64,000 nucleotides of DNA from Nitrosomonas sp. (GTDB lineage: Bacteria; Pseudomonadota; Gammaproteobacteria; Burkholderiales; Nitrosomonadaceae): assembly GCA_031316255.1 (NCBI GenBank), contig JALDQW010000001.1:1302001-1366000 (forward strand), read 5' to 3'. The position numbers and the translations under genes were made by a program. This document shows positions 8,524-17,771 of the stretch, one piece after another; the stretch's first letter is position 1, and each line of letters opens with the position of its first letter. The notes beneath the pieces are model-generated. The model saw only the letters and a list, made by a program, of their open reading frames with translations. It was not told the DNA's origin and searched no databases.

Positions 8524-9486
8524 AACATCGATTTCCACGACAGTTACACCACAGGTTTTGCTGGAGAATCATTTCAAGGCATTGAAGCTTTCGACCTTTG
8601 CTCGTGAATATGAGAAGGTTGCAATCGAATGCGCAAATGAAGGTGTTGATTACGCGCGTTACTTATTACGGTTATGTGAGCTTGAGCGTATCGACCGTGA
8701 GCGACGCAATACTGAGCGGCGTATACGTATGGCAAAATTCCCGGTGATTAAAAGCCTGGATACCTTCGATTTCACTGCAATTCCAGAATTGAATAAATCG
8801 TTGGTATTAGAGCTGATGCGCTGCGAATGGATTGACAAGCGTGAAAATGTCATTGCATTGGGGCCTTCGGGCGTTGGCAAAACGCATACAGCGTTAGCTT
8901 TAGGGCTGGCCGCTTGTCAGAAAGGTTTGAGCGTTGTCTTTAAGACGGCCGCAGCTTTGGTACATGAATTGATGGAAGCGCGTGATGAGAAACGGTTGCG
9001 TCTATTGCAAAAACAGCTGGCTAACACCAAATTGTTGATCATCGACGAACTGGGTTATGTGCCATTTACTGCAGTAGGCGCAGAGCTCTTGTTTGAAGTG
9101 TTTAGTCGCCGTTACGAACATGGCGCCACCCTGGTCACATCGAATTTACCGTTTGACGAATGGACAAGTGTTCTGGGGTCAGAACGATTGACCGGCGCAC
9201 TGCTGGATCGTTTGACCCACCATGTCCATATCCTGGAAATGAATGGTGAATCGTATCGCCTGGCTGCAAGTAAGAAGCGACAAAAACAATCAATGAATTC
9301 CACACTTATAGGAAAGGAGAACACCAAAAAAAATAATGAGTAGTTGGGGAATACACTGCGCTTTATTTCAACCCCGGAATATAAAAAATAAAAGCGCTAA
9401 ACCCGAGGATTAATTCCTCTTTTTTATTAACTTTACTGGTACACTTTTAACGCGCTATCTGGTACATTTTTGCTCCGCTATTGACA
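7121..9486 (+). mobile_element. IS21-family element (IS21-B copy 1), left end missing
   Basis: This carries most of a second, different IS21 element: istA without its first codons, intact istB, and a right end whose outer sequence reads (other strand) TGTCAATAGCGGAGC, with the subterminal motif AAAAATGTACCAG repeated as AAAAGTGTACCAG. The element should begin with a left end before 7121, but that has been replaced by IS21-A. The right end at 9486 abuts the interior of istA from another copy of the same element in inverse orientation. Confidence 0.8.
8516..9343 (+). CDS. istB: IS21-family transposition helper ATPase IstB (IS21-B)
   Basis: A 275-residue IstB-type AAA+ ATPase with Walker A GPSGVGKTH and Walker B LLIIDELGYVPF. 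A GGAG Shine-Dalgarno lies inside the end of istA (AATGGAGAGTCATTATG). It differs clearly from the IstB of IS21-A, so the two neighbouring elements are distinct IS21 types rather than duplicates. The C-terminus is Lys/Gln-rich. It looks intact and could work in trans for other copies in the genome. Confidence 0.92.
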   Translation: MNETSISTTVTPQVLLENHFKALKLSTFAREYEKVAIECANEGVDYARYLLRLCELERIDRERRNTERRIRMAKFPVIKSLDTFDFTAIPELNKSLVLELMRCEWIDKRENVIALGPSGVGKTHTALALGLAACQKGLSVVFKTAAALVHELMEARDEKRLRLLQKQLANTKLLIIDELGYVPFTAVGAELLFEVFSRRYEHGATLVTSNLPFDEWTSVLGSERLTGALLDRLTHHVHILEMNGESYRLAASKKRQKQSMNSTLIGKENTKKNNE

Positions 9487-9750
9487 CTCCAATATCCGGG
9501 TTGCCGTATGACGTTGTTTGGGATGAACTGTTTTATCAGCTTCAAGAATGGCATCTATAATGCCAGTGAAAGCGGCTAGCTTTGGTGAAGCAGGAGAACT
9601 CTTGCGCCGGTAACCTGGCGGTACCGCATATTGACACATCTTCTTAACAGTCTCGCGGTGAATACCAAAATAACGCGCGACTTCTCGCTCGCTTTTGCCT
9701 TCAACCATCACCGCCCGTCGTATTTTTACATATAGTTCCACTGAATACAT
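9487..9750 (-). pseudogene. istA: IS21-B istA, 5' fragment
   Basis: This encodes the N-terminus of IstA beginning MYSVELYVKIRRAV, with the helix-turn-helix GKSEREVARYFGIHRETVKK, then GYRRKSSPASPKLAAFTG and RHTATRILE. It is cut off by the right end of IS21-B copy 1 (the frame runs on three more codons to a stop at 9478). An ATG at 9750 follows a GGCGAAAGGATG context. The overlapping part is identical in protein sequence to the istA of copy 1. Confidence 0.8.
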
Positions 9751-9874
9751 CCTTTCGCCTTTCACTTGGTGCTAAACGCATCAGCTTACAGGCATCAGAC
9801 TGGCACACTTTTATTCCGCGATATTCGCAAAATCTTGTGCGCTTCAGTGGTACATTTTTACTCCGCTATTTACA
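9487..9874 (-). mobile_element. Inverted left-end fragment of a second IS21-B copy
   Basis: Read on the minus strand from 9874, this starts with the IS21-B left end (TGTAAATAGCGGAGTAAA, then two GTGTGCCAG/ATGTACCAC-type subterminal repeats) and continues into the first codons of istA. It stops at 9487, after the codons for TRILE, exactly where the right end of copy 1 begins. About 135 bases are shared as an inverted repeat with 7121-7256. It tells us what the missing left end of copy 1 looked like. Confidence 0.8.
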
Positions 9875-10006
9875 GAAGAAATGGTCAGACGGTATGCTCA
9901 TCTGTCAAAACCACAGCTTCTGGAGCATGCCGAACTCGTATCCAATGTCTTTATTGGCACAAATCTGGCACACCCCAAGAAAAAAGAGGCTAGAGAAAAC
10001 CTCTAA
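9875..10006 (+). pseudogene. Tyrosine recombinase (integrase), C-terminal remnant
   Basis: Reading from 9875 gives EEMVRRYAHLSKPQLLEHAEL and then VSNVFIGTNLAHPKKKEAREN before a stop at 10004-10006. MVRRYAHLS is the typical C-terminal box of phage and island integrases, with the Tyr as the catalytic nucleophile. The rest of the gene is absent: the fragment begins at the base after the IS21-B left end. It ends 13 bases before the 3' end of a tRNA gene, the usual place for such integrases relative to their attachment site. This marks a disrupted genomic island or prophage. It is too short for standard gene callers. Confidence 0.7.
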
Positions 10007-10012
10007 CCTCTT
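9980..10012 (-). terminator. Rho-independent terminator after the tRNA gene
   Basis: On the minus strand AAGAGGTTAGAG pairs with CTCTAGCCTCTT around a short GTTTT loop and is followed by a T run. It lies 8 bases beyond the tRNA 3' end and overlaps the last codons of the integrase remnant on the other strand. It probably ends the rpoD-tRNA transcript. Confidence 0.75.
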
Positions 10013-10019
10013 GATTTTA

Positions 10020-10096
<77 letters not shown>

Positions 10097-10108
10097 TTTA
10101 TTTTTTTA

Positions 10109-12301
10109 TTACCCGTTTCCAGTGTCAAGAAAACTGCGTAGCCTTTCAGAACGTGCTGGATGGCGTAGTTTCCGTAATGCTTTGGCTTCTATTTGGCGGA
10201 TCCGTTCACGAGTAACATCAAACTGTTTTCCAACTTCTTCCAATGTATGGTCTGTGTTCATTTCGATGCCGAACCGCATCCGTAATACCTTTGCTTCACG
10301 CGGTGTCAAAGAATCAAGTATATCCTTAGTAACCCCTCTTAGGCTAGCATAAACTGCAGCATCTGAAGGGGCCATTGTGGCGGCGTCTTCGATAAAATCA
10401 CCCAGGTGGGAATCTTCGTCGTCGCCAATAGGCGTTTCCATGGAAATGGGCTCTTTGGAAATCTTGAGTATTTTACGGATTTTTTCCTCAGGCATTTCCA
10501 TTTTTTCAGCGAGCACTGCTGGTTCGGGTTCTTGTCCTGTTTCTTGCAGGATTTGACGCGAAATCCGATTCATTTTATTAATTGTTTCAATCATATGTAC
10601 CGGTATTCGAATCGTGCGTGCTTGATCAGCGATGGAGCGCGTAATCGCCTGGCGTATCCACCATGTCGCGTAGGTAGAAAATTTGTAACCGCGTCGATAT
10701 TCGAACTTGTCGACCGCTTTCATTAGACCGATGTTTCCTTCCTGAATCAAATCAAGGAACTGCAGTCCACGGTTAGTATATTTCTTGGCAATGGAAATCA
10801 CCAAGCGTAAATTTGCCTCTGTCATTTCCCGTTTTGCACGACGCGCTTTGGCTTCGCCTGTCGACATTTTACGGTTTATTTCACGCAAATCCCTGATAGA
10901 AATGCCAATCGTTTCTTTGAGCGTAAGCAGCTTTTGTTGTTGCTCAATAATTTCCGGCTTATAGTGTTCCAGTGCTTTGCTGTATGGTTTTTCTGCATTG
11001 ATCTCGTTATCAATCCAGTCAAAATTTGTCTCGTTTCCAGGAAATGTTTTGATGAAATGACTGCGCGGCATTTTCGATTTCGATACGCACAGTTCCATTA
11101 TTTTGCGTTCGTAACTGCGAACATCCTGTACTAGCATACGTTGTGTGTCACAGAGTTTTTCAACCATTTTGGCTGAAAAACGGATACACATGAGTTCGTT
11201 GGAAATTTTTTCCTGTAACTGTTGATACTTTTTACTATTGGGTCCATCTGCATTGAGAACGGCCTGTATTTCTGTGTAAAGTCCGCGGACAACATTAAAA
11301 TGTTCCAGAGCATCAGCCTTAAGCTTCATTAAGTCTGCGCTCTCAATTGCACTGCCGTCATCAGATTCTTCATCATCAGAATCATCATCCATGTCATTGG
11401 AATCCAGATCTGGATCCAACGCTTCGCCCATCATTTCTGCATTAACAATATCCTGATCATCAGAATCAACCAATCCATCAACCACCTCATCAATACGCAG
11501 AATGTCATTTTCAACTTCTGAGGCAAGTTTGAGAATTTCAGAAATAATAGGCGGGCAAGCAGAAATTGCCTGAATCATATGGCGCAACCCGCCTTCAATG
11601 CGTTTTGCGATCTCGATTTCGCTTTCACGTGTCAACAGGCCTACTGAACCCATTTCCCGCATATACATACGAACAGGATCGGTTGTGCGCCCAAATTCAG
11701 AATCCACTGAGGATAAAGCGGCCTCGGCTTCTTCTGCAACATCTTCATCAGCAACCGTAGTTGCAGCATCTGACATTAATAATGTTTCAGCATCTGGCGC
11801 CTCATCGTGGACAGAGATACCCATATCGTTGATCATGCTGATGATGCCTTCAATTTGTTCAGCATCCAGCATGTCATCGGGCAGATGATCGTTTATTTCC
11901 GCATAGGTTAGATAACCGCGCTCTTTACCCAATACAATCAATCGTTTTAAACGCATGCGTCTGGCTTCAATATCCATAGCTTGCAAGTTCTCTGGTGATG
12001 CAGAAGCAGCAGATTCAAGACTATTTAGCTGTTCTGTAATTGCCGCAGCTTTAGCCTTTTTACTGACTCGCGTCTTCGTTTTCTTGCTTGGTTTGGTCAT
12101 TTTGTCTTGGTTAGCATCAGTAATTTCAGTTGTATCACTGGATTTCCTGCGTATTTTTTTATCCGTATTATCAACTGCTTTTGTATTTTTTTTGGTATTT
12201 TGAGATTTTGCCCATTTTAAATTTTCTTTTTTTTCTTCCGTTTTTACGGTAGACTTTTTATCTTCTACGTCACTGGTATTGACCGGTTTTGTCTTTGGCA
12301 T
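10109..12301 (-). CDS. rpoD: RNA polymerase primary sigma factor RpoD (sigma-70)
   Basis: A 730-residue housekeeping sigma factor. A Lys-rich extension of about 85 residues precedes region 1.1. Region 1.2 starts near [11 protein letters not shown] and is followed by an acidic non-conserved spacer ([18 protein letters not shown]). Region 2 is intact ([35 protein letters not shown]), as are region 3 and region 4 ([20 protein letters not shown]). A CAU tRNA follows 12 bases downstream on the same strand. In many proteobacteria dnaG precedes rpoD; here about 700 bases with no primase gene lie upstream. It is somewhat longer than E. coli RpoD (613), mainly through the N-terminal extension. Confidence 0.98.
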   Translation of the reverse strand: MPKTKPVNTSDVEDKKSTVKTEEKKENLKWAKSQNTKKNTKAVDNTDKKIRRKSSDTTEITDANQDKMTKPSKKTKTRVSKKAKAAAITEQLNSLESAASASPENLQAMDIEARRMRLKRLIVLGKERGYLTYAEINDHLPDDMLDAEQIEGIISMINDMGISVHDEAPDAETLLMSDAATTVADEDVAEEAEAALSSVDSEFGRTTDPVRMYMREMGSVGLLTRESEIEIAKRIEGGLRHMIQAISACPPIISEILKLASEVENDILRIDEVVDGLVDSDDQDIVNAEMMGEALDPDLDSNDMDDDSDDEESDDGSAIESADLMKLKADALEHFNVVRGLYTEIQAVLNADGPNSKKYQQLQEKISNELMCIRFSAKMVEKLCDTQRMLVQDVRSYERKIMELCVSKSKMPRSHFIKTFPGNETNFDWIDNEINAEKPYSKALEHYKPEIIEQQQKLLTLKETIGISIRDLREINRKMSTGEAKARRAKREMTEANLRLVISIAKKYTNRGLQFLDLIQEGNIGLMKAVDKFEYRRGYKFSTYATWWIRQAITRSIADQARTIRIPVHMIETINKMNRISRQILQETGQEPEPAVLAEKMEMPEEKIRKILKISKEPISMETPIGDDEDSHLGDFIEDAATMAPSDAAVYASLRGVTKDILDSLTPREAKVLRMRFGIEMNTDHTLEEVGKQFDVTRERIRQIEAKALRKLRHPARSERLRSFLDTGNG

Positions 12302-13005
12302 ATATTCAATTCCAAAATAGGATGGATTAATTAAAAGTATAAAAGCCGAAAGTATCGGATTATATCAAAATTCTGACTTGCAAGCATTTTTGCTTTCACC
12401 CTCGAAACACCATTTGCAATATCAAAAAATATTTACAGCAAAGTCGATTTGGCCATCTTCAGCAATCTTTTTTAAGGCACAAGAAGCCACCCAATTTATG
12501 TTGTTTTTCTTAATTTGGGATTGAATCATGTTTTTCAATTCGACTCGTCATCAAATTTACCCTGGATCAAAAAATATTTCAGCGGATTTGACTGAAAATG
12601 TAGATCAAAGTGTATTTACAGTATGTGAGGCATGGTTTAACGCCACAGGTTCATTTTCTGTGGGAGAAATTAGCTCAAGTGGGTATATAAGTGTTATCAG
12701 TGTGTCAGGTTGGTCGCAACATAGTACATGTTCGATTGGTTGGCGGTTTTACAAATGCCCTCGGCATCGATGATATCGTCCTTGCCGTACTTGACGATAG
12801 GCTTTGTAAAGCGCTGCACTATCAATCATTGACTTCATTCTCAGAGTTTCGTTTTTGTTTCAGAAAAGATTTTGAAAATATAGGAATTTAGTAGCAACTC
12901 GGCGAGCACGCTTGTTTACTGCGTATGTGCGTTGCTTTAGTGTCTCGAGGTTTGTAATAGTGTTTCGTATTGAATATCAAAATTTATTTTTAGGGCTTTG
13001 TTTGC
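12302..13005. other. Long intergenic stretch upstream of rpoD
   Basis: About 700 AT-rich bases between rpoD and treY, both on the minus strand. It should hold the rpoD promoter near 12302-12400, but I cannot fix -35 and -10 boxes with confidence. The only coding signal is the IS110-type remnant at 12697-12825, annotated separately. Short open frames at 12528-12891 on the plus strand show no recognisable protein features. Confidence 0.5.
12697..12825 (-). pseudogene. IS110-family transposase remnant
   Basis: The minus strand encodes RFTKPIVKYGKDDIIDAEGI followed by CKTANQSNMYYVATN and then a stop. This matches the DEDD-transposase block of IS110 elements (xFVKPxVKxxKNDxxDAEAI, then CEAxxRPxMxFVxxK). 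Stops flank the block on both sides, so it is a decayed internal fragment of some 40 codons with no ends visible. It may explain how rpoD became separated from its usual upstream neighbours, but that link is speculation. Confidence 0.55.
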
Positions 13006-15918
13006 TTATTCACTGACCAGTAATCCCACAGAAAAACTGTTTAAAACATCGGCAGCATCAAAGAATAACTGACCATCGATTGCCTTGGGAGTAACAGATT
13101 CATCGGTCAGGATATTACGATAGGCTTTTGCAGGCTGGTTTTCGGGCATTTCAATCACGGTGTTTTCCCAAACAGAACGACCGATTGGCAAGCCGTTTTC
13201 TTCGGTAACAAGTGGCACAAATTCGCGCGCTGCAACAACGATGACTGCTTTTTCTTCATCGTAACGTAAAAAAGCGCAGATATGGTCTGCTTTCAAGCCT
13301 TGCGTGGATAGACCGGCATATTTGCCATGATGGAATAATTGTGGATACTGGTGGCGTAGCGTCATGGTTTTCCAGGTCAGATAAAGTTTAGCGTAGCCGT
13401 TGTCGATCTGTTCAAGGAGCTGCCGGGTGAAATCGGATAATTTTGCGCTTGCTTGGGATGCATTGACGAGGAATTGCAGTATCTGGCGGCGCTGTTGATA
13501 ATCGACAGGCCGCCGGTTATCAGGATCGACGAGACTAAACATCCACAACTCATTGCCCTGATAAATGTCGGGTATGCCTGGCACAGTCAGTTTCAGCAGC
13601 GTTTGCGACAGGCTATTGAACAGTCCGAAACGCGCGATACGTTTCTGAAACGGGAGAAAATCGGCTAGAAATGCATTGCGCTCGGGATTTTCAAACAATG
13701 CATTGACGAAATAACGGATAGCTTTTTCGTACGCTTCATTGGGGTTGATCCATGAAGTATGCACCTTGGCTTCCTTGGCTGCTTTGAGCGTATAGGCTTC
13801 GATGCGCGTTTGCAACGATTCAAATGTAGCTGCGCCATTGAGCGTTTCAGCTGTTTCCAGCGGCCAGGTACCGATCAAGGTCTGATAAATGAGGTATTCG
13901 TCATTACGCGATGGCGCGCGCTCGCCGTTGATCAAACGTTTTTTATTCCGGTTCAACCGGCTCCAGCGGCTGAGGTGCTGCTGCCATTCACTAGGGATCT
14001 CTGACAGTACGCTAATACGCATTCTGACATCTTCGCTGCGCTTGCTGTCATGTGTGGATGTGGTCACCATTGCATGTGGCCAGTAATCCAGCCGCTGTTT
14101 ATTCGTTTGATGAAAAGCGGCAACCGAAATACCAAAAGCACATGGATTAAATCCGACATCATTGAGAGATACCAGGCGGTTGTATATGTAAAAAGTAGTG
14201 TCTTCCAACCCTTTGGCCATAACCGGCGCAGTATATTGCTGAAATTTTTGAACAAACTGTATTGCCTTGCGTCGCATGTTTACACTGTAGTGATCAAGAT
14301 TCGCCAGTGTCAGCAGATTTTCGACAAAATCAAAAATAAGAATATCAGCAGCCGGAGTATGTTTCTTGGCCTGTGCGATTGCCCACTGCACATAGCGCAA
14401 ATCTTCATCGCTAATGTATTCTGCACTAATATAGGTCCTGTAAACCGGGAAACAGGCGACCACTTCGCTCAATGCGTCGCGTAATGCTTGATAGGTAAAA
14501 TCGCGGGTATGGCGGTTGGTATGGGCAATGTTACTCAGCAAATTTGCCAGCACAGACAATTCGCTTGAAAGCATGCGGTAGGTGACGATTTTTTTACGGT
14601 CGTAAAGCAGTTCCTCAAAATTCAGGGTCAGACCGATAAACCGATTGTATATGCGATTGAAAAGGCGCTCGGATTGTTGGCGGACAAAAATGCCGTTCAA
14701 TAAAAACGCGGCATCATAACCCGTCGTACCACTGACAGGCCAGTTAGTTGGCAAATTCTCATAATTGGCCAGGATTTTTTCGATCCAGATACCAAAAAAA
14801 CCGTTATTCTGTCGAGGATGATGATTTTTCTCCTGATGGATTAAATGCCGCAACTGATGATAATAGGCGCTGGGATCGGACAGGCCGTCGGGATGGTCTA
14901 TACGCAGGCCATTGACTTGGCCGTCATGGATCATTTTCCGGACAAACCGGTGCGTGACCTTAAAGACTTCATCGTTTTCCATGCTTAAGGCGGCCAATTC
15001 ATTAATATCGAAAAAACGCCGGTAATTAATTTCTGCTGTGGCAACTTTCCAGTATGACAATCGGTAGGCCTGTGTCTCCAGTAGGTGATGCAATCTGTTA
15101 AAACTACTCGGTTGAGAAACATCGCCATTTATGCAGGTGAGGCTGGCCTGTATGAAGCTGTTCATTTCAGGATGCGCCTGGTAAAGATCGGCCAGATGGC
15201 GTTTGATGGTCAGTACGCCTTGATGACGAAGCGCTGGCTGACTGTCAGAGAGATCATTACGGCGCGGCAGGGCCTTACATTCCAGGATAATTGCGGTCAG
15301 TGCTTCAAGAAATTTTTGCGAACAGGCGTTGGGTTGCGCAAGATTGTCGGACTGAAGATCCAGGATTTGTGGATAGGTGCGCAGATCGATGGGAAACAAA
15401 TGTTCATAGTAGTGCACGTTAAACGCGCCGCTATTGCTGTCAAATTCAAGTTTTAACTCACCGTTTTCAAGGACCGTTCCATAATGATTGCCAAGAAAGG
15501 GTAATAAAATCTTGTTGTATAGCGCTGGATTGGCAGGGTGCCAGTCGATGTCGAAAAATGTAGCAAAAATTGAAGATTCACCATTTTCCAGGACATGAAG
15601 CCACCAGGCATTATCGTCGCCGCCAACACCCATGTGGTTGGGCACAATATCGATAATCTGTCCCATTCCGTACTGATGAAGTTCCTCAACATAAGCATTG
15701 AAGTCAGCCTTGTCTCCAATTTCAGGGTTTAATGCATTGTGATCGACAATGTTATAACCATGCAGGCTGCCAGCACGCGCTTTGAGGAATGGCGATGCGT
15801 AGACATGACTGATTCCCAGAGTATGTAAATAATCGATGATGCCGGTGGCATCGGAAAAGGTGAATTCCCGGTTGAACTGCAAGCGGTATGTCGCGCAGGG
15901 CATGCTGGATGGATTCAT
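13006..15918 (-). CDS. treY: Maltooligosyl trehalose synthase TreY
   Basis: A 970-residue GH13 enzyme that isomerises the terminal alpha-1,4 link of a maltooligosaccharide to the alpha,alpha-1,1 link of trehalose. The N-terminal block (CATYRLQFN, YASPFLKARAGSLHGYNI, IIDIVPNHMG) and the catalytic-Asp region NGLRIDHPDGLSDP are characteristic of TreY, and the length is near the family's usual 800-1,000 residues. Its product is cut by TreZ, encoded just upstream in the transcript; the two overlap by ATGA at 15915-15918. It is the last gene of the minus-strand trehalose operon. I see no frameshift or missing motif. Confidence 0.96.
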   Translation of the reverse strand: MNPSSMPCATYRLQFNREFTFSDATGIIDYLHTLGISHVYASPFLKARAGSLHGYNIVDHNALNPEIGDKADFNAYVEELHQYGMGQIIDIVPNHMGVGGDDNAWWLHVLENGESSIFATFFDIDWHPANPALYNKILLPFLGNHYGTVLENGELKLEFDSNSGAFNVHYYEHLFPIDLRTYPQILDLQSDNLAQPNACSQKFLEALTAIILECKALPRRNDLSDSQPALRHQGVLTIKRHLADLYQAHPEMNSFIQASLTCINGDVSQPSSFNRLHHLLETQAYRLSYWKVATAEINYRRFFDINELAALSMENDEVFKVTHRFVRKMIHDGQVNGLRIDHPDGLSDPSAYYHQLRHLIHQEKNHHPRQNNGFFGIWIEKILANYENLPTNWPVSGTTGYDAAFLLNGIFVRQQSERLFNRIYNRFIGLTLNFEELLYDRKKIVTYRMLSSELSVLANLLSNIAHTNRHTRDFTYQALRDALSEVVACFPVYRTYISAEYISDEDLRYVQWAIAQAKKHTPAADILIFDFVENLLTLANLDHYSVNMRRKAIQFVQKFQQYTAPVMAKGLEDTTFYIYNRLVSLNDVGFNPCAFGISVAAFHQTNKQRLDYWPHAMVTTSTHDSKRSEDVRMRISVLSEIPSEWQQHLSRWSRLNRNKKRLINGERAPSRNDEYLIYQTLIGTWPLETAETLNGAATFESLQTRIEAYTLKAAKEAKVHTSWINPNEAYEKAIRYFVNALFENPERNAFLADFLPFQKRIARFGLFNSLSQTLLKLTVPGIPDIYQGNELWMFSLVDPDNRRPVDYQQRRQILQFLVNASQASAKLSDFTRQLLEQIDNGYAKLYLTWKTMTLRHQYPQLFHHGKYAGLSTQGLKADHICAFLRYDEEKAVIVVAAREFVPLVTEENGLPIGRSVWENTVIEMPENQPAKAYRNILTDESVTPKAIDGQLFFDAADVLNSFSVGLLVSE

Positions 15919-17771
15919 GGTTCAGGCCTTTCATCAAGTGTCCAGATAACGGACCAGGGCGGCAGGGATTCGATGTTGAGGTGTTCGTGGCTGACAGCAT
16001 GTGTGGCATATAAAACCGCATGGGGAGAAAAATTACAACCGCTGAACGGTTTATCGCCAAAGTTGGCAAATAGGGATAACCGGGCGCTATCTCCCAAAAT
16101 CCAATATGCAGTCAGGGTATTTGTTTCCAGTTGACTAAAATCTTTTTGCCGGCCAGCAATGTTGTGCAACCGCGGGATAATTTCGCGATGGCGCAATGCC
16201 AGCAATTTGCAATACAAATCAAGCCAGTATGCGTGATCAGGATGGTTGCAGTCATCCCAGTTCAGAACAGCCTGCCGGAACGTCTGGGCGTCCATCGGGT
16301 TAGGAATGCGTTCACGATCAACGGGATTACTGAATTCGGGAAAACGGGCAAATTCTTCGCGGCGGCCGGTAATCACCAGATTGGCCAGATCCGGTCCGAA
16401 ATCACAGAAAAAAGGAAATGGCTGACGGCACCCCCATTCCTCGCCCATAAACAATAACGGCGGTGACGGTGCGAGCAGCAATATCGCCATTGCGGCATGG
16501 ATTTGTTCAGGTTTGGCGAGCGATTGTATGCGTTCTCCAAAAGCGCGATTGCCAATCTGGTCATGATTTTGCAGAAACGATACAAACGCCGTCGGCGGTA
16601 AATGGCCGCTTGTTTCGCCTCGAGGTTGATCGTCCCGATAGACGGATAGATCGCCTTGATATGCGAAACCTTCAGTCAGGCAGCGCCCCAATTGATATAC
16701 CGGGTTTTGGGAATAATCGATGTAGTATCCGCTTGATTCGCCGGTCAGCAGAGTATGCAGTGAATGATGAATGTCGTCATTCCACTGCGCGACGTAAAAT
16801 CGTGGCTTGTTCTCTGTATCCCGCGCCAGATAATGTGCTGCGTTGTGGTCGTTTTCCAGGATTAGGTGGATGTGTCGGCCGTTGGTAAAGCTTTTCTGTA
16901 TTTGCTGAGAAAGTTCTGTCAGGATATTCGGTTGCGAGTCATCTTGAACGGCATGGACGGCGTCCAGACGCAAACCGTCAACATGATATTCGGTCAGCCA
17001 GTACAGCGCATTGTGGATATAGAATTGCCGTACCCAATAACTTTGCGCATCATCGAAATTGATAGCCGCACCCCAGGGCGTATGGTGTTTTGCTGAAAAA
17101 AACTGCGGCGCATATTGATGCAGATAATTGCCTTCCGGTCCGAAATGGTTATACACAACATCCAGAAACACCATCAGGTTGCGCGCATGTGCCGCGTCGA
17201 TCAATGCTTTGAGGTCATCCGGTTTGCCGTATCGGCTGTCGGGCGCAAAAAGATAGGCACCGTCATAGCCCCAGTTGCGTTTTCCCGGGAAGTCAGCAAC
17301 CGGCATTAATTCAACTGCAGTGACGCCAAGATTGACAAGATGGTCGAGTTTCTCCAGCATGCCGGAGAAACTTCCCTGAGGTGTGAAGCTGCCAACATGT
17401 AGTTCGTAAATGACCGTTTCTTCCCAGGGCCGTCCCTGCCAGTGGATATCCTGCCATTGCCAGCTACCGGCATCGATGACTTCACTCAGCCCGTGTACGT
17501 CATCCGGCTGAAAACGGGATGCCGGATCCGGTATTTGTATTTCTCCATTGATGCGGAATCGATAATGCGTGCCTGCCTCGGCCAAATCTGTTGTGATATC
17601 GAACCACCCATCAATTCCGGTTGACATCGGAATCATTTTTTCAATCGTTTCGTTTTTTAAACAGACATCGACTGTCCGGGCGGCGGGCGCCCATAGACGG
17701 AATCTTACGCCATGGTCATCAAGTACTTCTGCGCCAAAGGGCATGCGATAACAATCATTTCCGGGATTCAT
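15915..17771 (-). CDS. treZ: Malto-oligosyltrehalose trehalohydrolase TreZ
   Basis: A 618-residue GH13 enzyme that releases free trehalose from maltooligosyl trehalose. An N-terminal beta-sandwich (VRFRLWAPAARTVDVCL) precedes the barrel, which has YELHVGSFTPQG, VELMPVADFPGKRNWGYDG, VVYNHFGPEGNYL, the nucleophile Asp in VDGLRLDAVHA and the acid/base Glu in LILEND. These and the length match TreZ rather than the branching enzyme GlgB. It overlaps treY by 4 bases and the upstream glycosyltransferase by 17, so the block is translationally coupled. Confidence 0.95.
   Translation of the reverse strand: MNPGNDCYRMPFGAEVLDDHGVRFRLWAPAARTVDVCLKNETIEKMIPMSTGIDGWFDITTDLAEAGTHYRFRINGEIQIPDPASRFQPDDVHGLSEVIDAGSWQWQDIHWQGRPWEETVIYELHVGSFTPQGSFSGMLEKLDHLVNLGVTAVELMPVADFPGKRNWGYDGAYLFAPDSRYGKPDDLKALIDAAHARNLMVFLDVVYNHFGPEGNYLHQYAPQFFSAKHHTPWGAAINFDDAQSYWVRQFYIHNALYWLTEYHVDGLRLDAVHAVQDDSQPNILTELSQQIQKSFTNGRHIHLILENDHNAAHYLARDTENKPRFYVAQWNDDIHHSLHTLLTGESSGYYIDYSQNPVYQLGRCLTEGFAYQGDLSVYRDDQPRGETSGHLPPTAFVSFLQNHDQIGNRAFGERIQSLAKPEQIHAAMAILLLAPSPPLLFMGEEWGCRQPFPFFCDFGPDLANLVITGRREEFARFPEFSNPVDRERIPNPMDAQTFRQAVLNWDDCNHPDHAYWLDLYCKLLALRHREIIPRLHNIAGRQKDFSQLETNTLTAYWILGDSARLSLFANFGDKPFSGCNFSPHAVLYATHAVSHEHLNIESLPPWSVIWTLDERPEP

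Noticed and set aside
12528-12891. Two short plus-strand frames upstream of rpoD
   Set aside because: No protein features; the second is antisense to the IS110-type remnant.
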